64,000 nucleotides of DNA from contig CP136061.1 in the NCBI GenBank assembly GCA_032622095.1, positions 130,028,754 to 130,092,753 on the forward strand, written 5' to 3'. The translations under genes and the position numbers were made by a program. The notes below the pieces were generated by a model that was given only the letters and a program-made list of their open reading frames with translations, was not told the DNA's origin and did not search any database. Shown in pieces: positions 48,796-59,500 of the stretch. Source of the stretch: Siphonodentalium dalli. Its lineage: Eukaryota; Mollusca; Scaphopoda; Gadilida; Siphonodentaliidae. Positions within the stretch are counted from its first letter, which is position 1. Each line of letters begins with the position of its first letter.

Positions 48796-49540
48796 ACCTT
48801 GTGGCTTAACAGAAATTGCGGCATATATAGCCTTCTGAGAATTCTGACTCGAGTCGGCAAAATTCAAAGCCAGTTGATGCTTCCATCTGCCATTTTCTTG
48901 TACATTCTATACAAACCTAACTTGACACTTTCCTCTTGTGGGTCATAATAGTCAATGATGAATAAAGAGAATGATGAATATGATTTATTTGGAACTAAAA
49001 TAAAACTAAAATAAATTTGAAATTAATCACTACATAAATTTGAAAGCTAGCCAATATTTTAGTTGCTATTTACTGTGCACCGGCAAATTAAGTAATGTCT
49101 CCTCGTCATACATTGACATGGAGAAAAACTATCAATAAATGCTTTGAGTTCAATGACTATGAGTTATTTTGACCAAATGACCAGTATCAAACTTTCCTTT
49201 ACTTATATGCCCAACACACTTTCTGTTGGTTTTAAAATTGTGTGGAGTCATCCCTATCATGCTATACTGTTATTCAACATATTGGTAATTTTTTTTTCTA
49301 AAATTTTTTCCTAATGTTTGAGATCATCTTTGACCTACGATGAGCCTCACTTCAGAGGTATGCAAAACATATATAGTGCATCTCCAATCTTTGAAATAAA
49401 AAAAACAATGCTTAAAACAAGCAAGTTGACATCAATGGGACAACAGACTGAAGAGAAGCATACAAATGAGATTTCTGGACAGAAGTAAGAGTTAATTGGT
49501 CATTGTTGCATGGCTCCCAAGCTCCTTGATCTGGTTACAT
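48796..49540. other. No gene seen
   Basis: AT-rich intergenic DNA. Confidence 0.45.
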
Positions 49541-49792
49541 GCCTTGAAATAGGGTGTCTGTCATTTGCAGAATGAGGTCCCCAAAGGGTGAATTTAGTGA
49601 TGCTACCTCGCATAGCGGGCTAGCATCACCAAATTCACCCTCTGGGAACCTCATTCTGCTGAGATGTAAGCAGAATGAGGTCCCCAGAGGGTGAATTTGG
49701 TGATGCTAGCCTGCAATGCGGGGTAGCATCACTAAATTCACCCTCTGGGGACCTCATTCTGCAAATAACAGACACACTATTTCAAGCCTTGT
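49541..49792. mobile_element. Family D palindrome, doubled form D4
   Basis: Two hairpins in series between 'ccttgaaatagggtgtctgtc' and 'gacacactatttcaag'. Each has arms 'gaatgaggtcccca.agggtgaattt' / inverse, separated by 'gagatgtaag'. Confidence 0.85.
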
Positions 49793-50644
49793 CTGTTTAC
49801 TCAACATCTCCGCAACAGACCTCATAATCTCATCAGAAATGTGATTTTACATTCGTTTTGTCAATTTTCACGGAGACAATGACCGGAATAATTATTTCAG
49901 TTCAAAAATATTTTATCTACAATTTTAAATTATCAAATTGAAAGTTATGAAAGGTCATTTGACGGAGTGACAATATTTTGAGATCCTGGGTAATCTGGTC
50001 CATGTTTATGAGATTCCTGGACATGTGTTAATTTATTTCAAACGGGAGGTAACGCTCCAATAAAATTACTCGCAGAAAGTGATCGCATAGAAGTATGCGA
50101 TGACTCGATAAATTGATTGTTTCTGGCAAAATGCAATTAATATTCACAACTTTTCAAAGCCACCCAAGCCACACCCAGTGCCATCTCACCTAATTATTGC
50201 AAACCATTTGTTATGTAGCACTTGTTAACTGATCAACGTCGACAATATTTCCCATACTACCGGTTGCAGGTTCAAAATCCAGCTAATGTATGTTACTTTA
50301 CAATTGGTGGATGATCAGGCAGAAAATGTGTACATGTACCTTTTAATATAATTGTTTTTGCAAAGAGATTAAAATTTATTAATGCAGTTCGTATTTTCTC
50401 TTAGTATATATAACTGCATCACACAACAAATAAGGATGTTATCCCAATAGCATTATGAAAAACGGATAGCTTGTTTATCATTATATCACCATTTCCTTCT
50501 TGTTTATTATTCATTTTTGTCGCTACCTCGGGATTGCCTTTTGAGTTTATGATAAATCCATGAAAACAATGACCAACTCATTCTCAAGACAGGGTGAGGT
50601 GGTGATTGATAGCTATCAAGATGGATATGATGACAGGGAATTAA
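49793..50644. other. No supported gene; CEP41 3' exon could lie here
   Basis: AT-rich DNA. A minus-strand frame ends LKRQSRGSDKNE then TAA near 50510, followed by AATAATAAA. It could in principle be a terminal exon, but no acceptor in phase was established. Confidence 0.3.
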
Positions 50645-50913
50645 TTTAACCCTTCCATGACTGGGGCTTCCTGAAATTTTGTGAAAACCCTGTGCCAATG
50701 CATTCTCTTAAATATGCGAGTCTCCCATAGGGAGCCTCGCATATATAAGAATGCATTGGCCTAACAATATTTACCTTCACCTTGTAAGCCAGCACATTCT
50801 CTTATATGTGCGAGGCTCCCTATGGAAAACTCACATATTTAGGGAGACTCACATATATAAGAGAATGCACTGGCACAGGATATTTAATGCTGCTCCCATC
50901 ATGATAGGGTTAA
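50645..50913. mobile_element. Family G double-hairpin TTAA MITE, copy G2
   Basis: TTAACCCTTCCATGACTGG to 'catgatagggttaa', with two hairpins of the 'attctcttatatatgcgag' type. TTAA at 50645-50648 and 50910-50913. Confidence 0.85.
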
Positions 50914-51965
50914 CTGCTTTAATTTGCTCATTCATAACCATTTTATTTGCTTATACATGTATACATAGAGAAGCGAGGGAGACAGGCGAAGGTGATGCAT
51001 TTATAGTGAAGGTGTCTCATGTTAGCATGAGGTATAATATACAATTTTCTAGGTCTGTGTTGTCTGAGTAGCCATAGCCCGACTAAAGCAGAGGGATTCT
51101 GAAAGATTTCTACAGACATGCATGAAAGATGTAATATATGATACTTACTTAGCCGACCTGTAAATATGTTACAAGAAACTATTAATGTTTATCAATGAAA
51201 TAATAAAATACTTTAAAGCCACATGGCGGCTTGCGCTCCAAAATGCACATAATAATATTCGCTTTTGAATATTTCCCGGTACTTTAGCTACCTTTCTACG
51301 AGCAATATATATCCCAGAAAGATGCATTGAAGTCATAACAACTAAAAAATACAACACAATGATTGGGTCCTAATCAAATAACAAGCCATTTGTATTGATC
51401 AGAATTCCAGAATCGGAAACGGAATGTCCTGAAAAGAAATATTGCGTTATCTTAACACGAAACTACTTTAAAACTTCACTCACTGCTCACTCTTCATCTA
51501 AATCATCAAAATGATATAGTACCATAAATGTTTCAAGAGTGATGGCAGCTCTAGATTTTCTTCCTATGCCATGGCATACAGTTGCAATTTTTACGCAACC
51601 AATGACACAAGAAAAGATGATTACTATAATACTATTTTTAAATTCCCAAAGGATTTCTGTAATTCTCGTTGAACAATTCACACTTGTGACATGCATCCTA
51701 AGCTGTTGAAAACCGGGGTTCAAAATGTAGATCTGTCCACCTGTCACTGTTTCTGGGTGACAAATAGACTTATTGTGATGCCTGTCTCCTAAGACAGGTA
51801 ATCTTAGTTTGCTGGATTCTGTAGATTGTAGAATAATATCAGCATATGTCAGTTTGAGAAGTCTCTCAGTCTAATTTTCCTATTCTCAGATCAATCTACT
51901 GGAATTTATCTAGATTGTTGCCCACCAGCATCCCTAAATGAGAAGGAATTAATTGGGCCAGATTA
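50914..51965. other. No supported gene
   Basis: Frames on both strands (to 51071 plus; 51487-51747 minus) contain hydrophobic segments but no recognised family. Confidence 0.35.
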
Positions 51966-52180
51966 TTAACCCTTTCAGTGCCAAGTCCAATTTTTGTATC
52001 AACCCATATTTCCTTGATCATTTTTCAAATTTATTGATTATAATAATGTGATACATTGATGGAAAGAGCACTTAGAGCTCTTTCCATCAATGTATCACAT
52101 TATTATAATCAATAAATTTGAAAAATGATTAAGGAAATATGGGTTGATACAAAAATCGGACTTGGTACTGAAAGGGTTAA
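51966..52180. mobile_element. Family H foldback TTAA MITE, copy H1
   Basis: An almost perfect palindrome. TTAACCCTTTCAGTGCCAAG is inverse to 'cttggtactgaaagggttaa'. Arms 'tttccttgatcatttttcaaatttattgattataat', centre 'gagcacttagagctc'. Its last TTAA (52177-52180) is the first TTAA of G3. Confidence 0.9.
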
Positions 52181-52420
52181 CCCTTCCATGATTGGATCTT
52201 CCTGAAATTTAGCAAAAATCCTTGTGCCAATCCATTCTCTGATATATGCCAGTTTCCCATAGGAAGCATCACATAAATAAGAGAATACCTTGATCATGTA
52301 AGCCAGTGCATTCTCTTATATATGCAAGGCTCCCTACGGATGACTCGCACATATAAGAGAATGATTTGGCAAAGGATATTTTATGCTGCATCAACACAGC
52401 TCCCATCAATAAAGGGTTAA
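52177..52420. mobile_element. Family G double-hairpin TTAA MITE, copy G3
   Basis: TTAACCCTTCCATGATTGG to 'aataaagggttaa', with eroded 'ctcttatatatgc' hairpins. It lies exactly between H1 and H2, sharing TTAA with both. Confidence 0.85.
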
Positions 52421-52637
52421 CCCTTTCAGTGCCAAGGCCGATTTTTGTATCAACCTATATTTCCTTGATCATTTTTCAAATTTATTGATTATAATATTAT
52501 AAATGTGATATATTGATGGAAAGAGCTCTAAGAGCTCTTTCCATCAATGTATCACATTATTATAATCAATAAATTTGAAAAATGATCAAGGAAATATGAG
52601 TTGATACAAAAATCGGTCTTGGCACTGAAAGGGTTAA
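52417..52637. mobile_element. Family H foldback TTAA MITE, copy H2
   Basis: TTAACCCTTTCAGTGCCAAG to 'ttggcactgaaagggttaa', centre 'gagctctaagagctc'; nearly identical arms. Confidence 0.9.
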
Positions 52638-52905
52638 TGCCCAGTTTTGTTGATAAACTGATTTTTTTTTCTTTTAATACAGTTATACCGGTAGCAGGGA
52701 CCAGCCTAGAGGTTTAAAATTGGAAGAATTCACTTCTTTCTGTTTGATTATTAGGGAGAAGTGAACTGTTATCAGGGAGGTGTAACAATGACTGAAGTCC
52801 AATAAGATCACCCTTCTATGATCCAATGAGTATTATGCCACACAAGAGCCCATTTATAAAACGATTATTGTGAGTAAGAACACCACTATAATCAGTAAAT
52901 ATACT

Positions 52906-53147
52906 CTAACTCTTTCTATACTAAATAATCATTGACGAGTAGTTCCCTTAGGAAATGTTCAGATAATAAGTTCAAAAAGTGACCATAGATCATTTGTTGA
53001 ACTTATTATCTGAACATTTCCAAGTAATGAATATCAATCATTCTGCTCTTTTATTATCTGATTTTCAGTCTGTCGTTTGCTGAACACACCTCTAAATGAA
53101 TAATAGACCATTCCAATGTATACTTTTATAACTGAGTGGGGGAAGTG
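52906..53147. mobile_element. Family A MITE, copy A5
   Basis: Right-end sequence 'ctttctatactaaataatcattgacgagtagttcccttagg' at the left, so the orientation is reversed relative to A1. Central hairpin 'gttcaaaaagtgaccatagatcatttgttgaac'; outer end 'tgtatacttttataactgagtggg'. Flanking 'accagcctagagg' (52700) and 'cctctaggctggt' (53192) are inverse, so A5 may sit inside an older inverted-repeat element. Confidence 0.8.
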
Positions 53148-53373
53148 GCACATTTTAGGGAGAAATCTTTAGGAAGAAATTTCTCCCAAGTCACCCTCTA
53201 GGCTGGTACCCGACTGGAAGAGTAGAATATTAATGCTATGAAATCATCTAATCTGTCCACTCCTCAAAGACATGTTATCATCCCACATATACGGAAGAGT
53301 CTGCACACGAAAATTTCAAAACCCGAAGGAGACGGAGGAAAATCGGTCTGATATATTTCAAAGAAACACTCAC

Positions 53374-53562
53374 TTCCCACACTGCTGTCCATCAAGGCGC
53401 TATCCAGGTAGAAATTCAATTGGTCAATATCGGATTGCGTGAACTTGTCTTGATTGGCTAAAACTACAGGCTCGACAGCCTTGCGTTTCTTCTCTGTGGC
53501 ATCGTCTGGAAGGGTACCCGTGAACAATCCAGTTCGAAAGACTTTACATGCTACCTTCATTC
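53374..53562 (-). CDS. CEP41 exon 8
   Basis: Acceptor 'atcttgtcag', donor GTGAGT after SSVG. GMKVACKVFRTGLFTGTLPD matches human 'LKVLAQKFPEGLITGSLP'; then DKFTQSDIDQLNFYLDS. Reading frame continues through the donor to a stop near 53264, so intron retention would add about 37 codons. Confidence 0.88.
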
Positions 53563-56500
53563 CTGACAAGATTAGAATAAAATATAAGCCAATTGTAAAC
53601 TTGTAAATAATGCTTAACCCTTCTAAAATGGTTCATAAAGCAATAGCTACTGTTCTTACTTTATCGGATTCTGATGACAAAGTTTCAGAAAATGCCAGAT
53701 ATTACCAGAGTAATGAACATTTTTTAACCCTTATATACTAAAGCATCATTGATGAGTAGCTATCCATTGAATTGTTCAGATAATAAGTTCAACATAGGTC
53801 TTTGTTGAACTTATTATCTAAACATTGCCCTCAATAAATAGGGCTCCTTCTGCACCTTTATATAGCTGTCATCTTCTTTTATCAGCTTAACGTCCCTCCA
53901 AATCAATAATAGACCATTCTGATGTACACTTTTTAACTGACTGGGAGAATGCATTTAGTATAGAAAGAATTAAAACAATGATTTAGCCTTCTACAGGGTT
54001 CATACACATATTAGAAGTGAAATTCCAGTAATTTTCTAGTACTGAAGTAGTAAATTTTTAGTACATTTCCAGTCATATTAATATGTTAAATTGAATATTT
54101 AGATTGATGATCTTTCTTTATAATATTGTTGCCTACCATATATACAGGTAAACATTATGAGCAAATTGTCAATACAAACAATAATGATAAACATGAACTT
54201 TAACAGCAATTGGCAATGAGATGTCTCTGGAAGAAGGTTATGTTTTAATTGAAAAAGTTGTTCATATGTGAATTGACAATTTTGACATAAAAAATCAACA
54301 GAAAGTCAAATCAGATAGAACTGTTTTGTTACAGTAGGTGTTAGATCAATAATGCTGGGGTTTTCCACTATTCTTTAGTATCACAAAAATAAAATTCCAG
54401 AAGTTTCCATTATTTGGAATTATTGAAGTTCCTTTTACAGTATTTTCCATCCAGAATAGGTGTACAACCCCTCCCTGTATTTTCAACACAATTTCCTATC
54501 GCTAAACAGTCCAGTTTTGATAGATGGTTGTTACTCTCGGCTAAGACAGAAACATTTTTCTATGGCATAAGTTTGCCATTTAGCCAATGCAGACTACAGT
54601 TGTTCAACACCGAATTATCAGTTAATTTCTGCTTTTCACATTAAAGATAATAACAAACCTCCTGACAACATGAAGAGGTTATCATAGCCTCTCTGTACAA
54701 AGGTCGTCGCTGCCTTAGGAGCTAACTTTTCATCAACATCATGAATGACTATAATTTTACCCGGCTGATTTTTCTGTCGTACAGTTAAGGAAAATGGAAT
54801 TTCAACAACGAGAACAAATGAATGTGTCAATGACAATGTAGCTCAACTTGGGAAGGAGTTTATTTTTTGCTGAGCAATGAAATGAATGATAAATAAGAAG
54901 GAAAGCCAAAAAGTTAAAGGTCTTGTATTGCGACTCACTCCCATCTACATATCATCATTAACATCCATGATTAATTTTATGATTATCTATAACTGGCTTA
55001 TACCATATTAACTGACAAGCACAAGTTTGTTAATTTGGAAGTTTCTGTTCCGCTGGTCGGAGCAGCACGAATTGTATGTCAGTGTTTATTTATGTATGAA
55101 TTTTGTTATGGGGGATTGCACCACGATGACACAATTTTGGTATGAATTCCGCTGGCGAAGAACTCGAAATAACATAAACGGTAAATATTAAGTGTTTTGA
55201 CAACAATCTCTGGGAAAACTAATAATTGCAGAACAATAATAACCAAAAAAACCCGAAAATTCATATTTTAAGCATGTTGTGTCAAATGAGTGCTATTATA
55301 TCAGCTCTGCAAAATGCGACTTCCGACTGGTTTTGATATTATTACTATTATATTCTCTGCACAGAATTATGGAAGAAAGTTGTGATAAAAAGTCTGAAAC
55401 ATGATAAACAAAGGTGTCATGTAAATGACCCATTTCTAATGATTTAAGTTTCACTATGTTTTGTTTTATGTAAAGTGCAGTGGCGATTATATGCTTATCT
55501 ATATGAAAGTTTTCACAAGATTCAAAAGATCTAATAGTGAGTATGATTCAATTAGATGTAAAAATGAAGTTATAATGTTCAACTTCATAATCAGTAGTGT
55601 TTAACCCTTACTATACTACATACCCATTGACAAATACTTCCTTTAGGAAATGTTCATGTAATAAGTTCAACAAATGAGCATAGGTCATTTGTTGCACTTA
55701 TTATCTGAACATTTTACATTTCTCACCAATGAATATGAATCCTTCTGTAATTTTTTGTCTGCCTGACGTCTGCTTTTATTACCTGAACATCCTTCCAAAT
55801 GAATTATAAACCATTCTATTGTATACTTTTACAACCGAATTGGAGAATCCATCCAATACAAAATGAATAAATGTGAAAGGATACATATGCTAAGAGTTCT
55901 TTTGTTTCATAGTTGACAGACCTGGATAACATTGCAATTGGATAACTAGATGCTGAAAAATAAAATAAAAAAGAGTTAAATATTCATTGATTAACTCTTT
56001 AACACCTAGTGACATGATTTGACATGTCTGTTGAATACATGTGACGTTGCTCAGGCGACACAAACACCTACGGATAACATAAAAATGCCAGTTAATGAAC
56101 ATTTATAAAACTTTCTATAAACTAAATGACTGAAATATTCATCTGAACAGGACATAGATTGATTTTTACTATAGACAGATGACTTAAATAATAAAATATA
56201 ATGAGGCATCAAAATAATATATAAGTCATCTAAACTTGAGTAAATATCATGTTTGTTATCACAAAAAAAGCCAATTTATCACACCAGGTATTAACCCTTT
56301 CAGTGCCAAGTCAGATTTTTGTATCAAACCATATTTCCTTGATAATTTTTCAAATTTATGGATTATTTGAGCTCTTTCCATCAATGTATCACATTATTAT
56401 AAGCAATAAATTTGAAAAATGATGAAGGAAATATGGGTTGATACCAAAATCGGACTTGGCACTGAAAGGGTTAAAGTATCATAACCTGGGAAGTTCCAGG

Positions 56501-59500
56501 TATAAAGTTAGTGAAGTTGCACATGTTTAGAGCTAAAAAAAAGTTGCATAACTCCTAATATGTACTTCACAACAACTTCTTTCCAAGTCAGTTTGTGTGT
56601 AAAACATGATTGCAGGAGGTATTTTGAGATTTTGACATGACTTGTTCAATAAAAAAAACATTTGGGAATATATAGACATTAAAAGATGTCACCAGGGAGT
56701 AGGGTGGCGATGTCAAATCACATGACCAGGTGTTCAGCGACATTAGGTATTAAGTGTTAAAGAATTAATGTACCAACAAGGTTTTACAATGTAATTCGTG
56801 GCCAGTTTCAGCTAACTCTTACATATAAAGAGATACTCTACATAAGTGCATCCAGCCATTTAGAGGCCACGTTATACTATATACACAACAGAAAGTAACG
56901 TACGCAACAAATAAAGTTGAGTAGCAGGTGCGACATGAAATCACATGTTTACATATAGAAATCTATATATTTAAAAGAGTAGGATCTATCAGTTTGTCCG
57001 ACCCTAGACCGATTTCAACCAAATTTGGTGTGGTGACTCGGGGTACCCTCGCAGAGGTTAAAGCGCCGTTAGTTTTTCAAAACTTTTATTTTTGTGCGCT
57101 TCAGGCCTCTAACACACAAAGGGGCCACATGGGGTTCCAAAACCCTCTGATGCTGAATAAAAGCTCCAAAAGGGAGCCTGTTTCAGCTAGTAATATAATA
57201 ATCATCATCATGCTTCAAGTTACAACAGTCTTGATGTAGCTCTGGCATCAATGTCAGAGTACACATTTTAGAAATTGGATAGTGAATATTGGCTGGCTTG
57301 TTTTACCTATCGGTTAGACAACAGAAAATTTTGTTTCAAACCTCCAGTTCACATTGAACAATTTCCAATAAATCAACATAAAGTGTAATATATTGTATAG
57401 CAGAAGCCAGAATATATATTTATGTTCTACATATATTTGAAATTGCTGAACCAAGTCTGAGTTTAGTGTGCCTGTCATTTGCAGAATGAGGTCCCCAAAG
57501 GGTGCTTTTACCTCACAGCGGTCTAGCATCACCAAATTCACCATCTGGGGACCTCATTCTGCATGGCCTCATCTGCTAAGACATAGACTCAGATTGAAGT
57601 TCCCAAATGGTGAATATTGTGATATACACCCATTGGGACCCTCGATTATGCAATGTGTCATCTGGCAATTTGGGGATATAGAGAAACTAAACTAAAAAAG
57701 AAATAGAATCTATGTGAAGAAGTTTCTAAATTCACCATCTGGGGGACCCCGTTCTGCTAAACTTAGTCTTTTGCTTAACACATTATAATCATTCTATTTG
57801 ATTCCAAAACGTTCACCGAATTAAATAAGAAAATAGTGATTCTCAGGACCATAATATACAGGTTTGTCATTCTTACCTGTAATAAAGTGACATTGATTAT
57901 AATCATCGATTTCTCGAATATCTAGTAATAGATACGGAGAAGCTACACAAATCTGTTCCTCTGTAGATGATGGTTTAGGTTTAGGATTATACACATCTAT
58001 CTCACCAACCCCTCGTATCACACTGAAAATAAAATAAATAGCGTTCAATTGGACGATTGCGATGACACGATCAATTGTCTGCTTAACCCTTTGATAACTG
58101 TTGTGATTAGTCAGGGGCATTATAACATTATAGGTAATCATATAATAGTAGCACAATGTAATTTTTATATCAGATTAAATGAGTGTAACAAAGTTCCCTC
58201 TACATTTTCTGACTATTACTAGACAAGGGAAGCTATCATAATCCAAGCTTACGATGTGCACAGAAAAATAAAAAATAAACCTCCCTCCCTCCCTCGTTGA
58301 TTCAGAAAAAAAATTGTCTGCGAGACAAATAATTCTTTTTGTTTTGGCCTTATTGACATTAATATTATATCTCAATTATTCTCATTTTACCATGCTATTA
58401 TGACTGATAGAATTGAACATAATGGGTGGAGAACAAAAATGTGAATTTAAAGGTATATTATGGACTTGTTCGGATGTGTGAAACTGATAAGTTAGTATTC
58501 AGGTGCTATGCTAACTGGGGGAATATAGTATTCTACAAACATCGCCAAAAATATCAAGTACCACTCCATAGAAAACATCATCTCCACTACACTTAATTGT
58601 AAATATATACATCTCGATTCGGGACGCAACTATTAGCGATAAACTAGCAAAAATGATTTCGCCATCCAGATTCACTGCATGTAATTAATATATAAGAATG
58701 ACGGTGTGAGTTGTCAATTTGGATATAATATTTGTAAAAATAACTACTTTGAGCAAGATTATTCTCCATTTCTATTGTATCACCTTACTGGAGTGTTTCA
58801 CATCACTTTAATGTTTTATTGCAATTTTGGTTTAAAAAAAATTGTCGGTGGGTTCATAAACTAACTAAATTGGTGCAGCCTAAGCAAAGTTTATAGCAAA
58901 CAACAATTGTCAGCAATCATTTTGCTTCAAATTTCATTGCCAAATATGAACTAAATGTTAAACGCTGCCATCCCAGACATTACTAATTGACTTTCAATTT
59001 CGACAAGTTAGCATTGGATATCGATGCATGTTGATAAAAATTCTAAAACATACTCTTCTAACGTAGATCTATTTGTTTCTCGACCTGTGTCCCCATCACC
59101 AAGTAATAACTCTGGAGAAGCCCGTCGTTCTTGGATCTTTCTGACTTCTAAGTCGGCGGTATCTGGTCGGATTCTTTCGTCTTCTGTTTCATCTGGAAAA
59201 ACAAGTATTTAAAAAATAATTCAAAAATAATTCTAAGGACATTTAATGAATATCGCTGTTGTATATCATAATCAGAACATAGTGAGATTGGATGTAGATT
59301 CTGTCACCAATGGCTGCCCAAAATTTTAACAAGAGCAGCACGTGGCAAAAAAGCCATGGTAATTCCAACTAAGGGCATAACTCTGGTGAAAGTTCGGGGG
59401 CAGAACTAAAATTTGAACTTGACTGTATTTTGTGCTTGTAAACCCACATACCAAATTTCATTCCATTCAGTTGACACTATCTCAAGTTATCATCCGGAAA

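Noticed and set aside
50507-50698. Possible CEP41 terminal exon ending KLKRQSRGSDKNE followed by AATAATAAA
   Set aside because: No acceptor in the required phase could be shown and there is no similarity to the CEP41 C-terminus.
51487-51747. Hydrophobic 86-codon ORF ending FDDLDEE as a membrane protein exon
   Set aside because: Single AT-rich frame without a family match; an acceptor could be imagined but is unsupported.
53264-53373. Extension of CEP41 exon 8 through its donor
   Set aside because: A strong GTGAGT donor and loss of similarity after SSVG argue that this is intron; kept only as a possible retained form.
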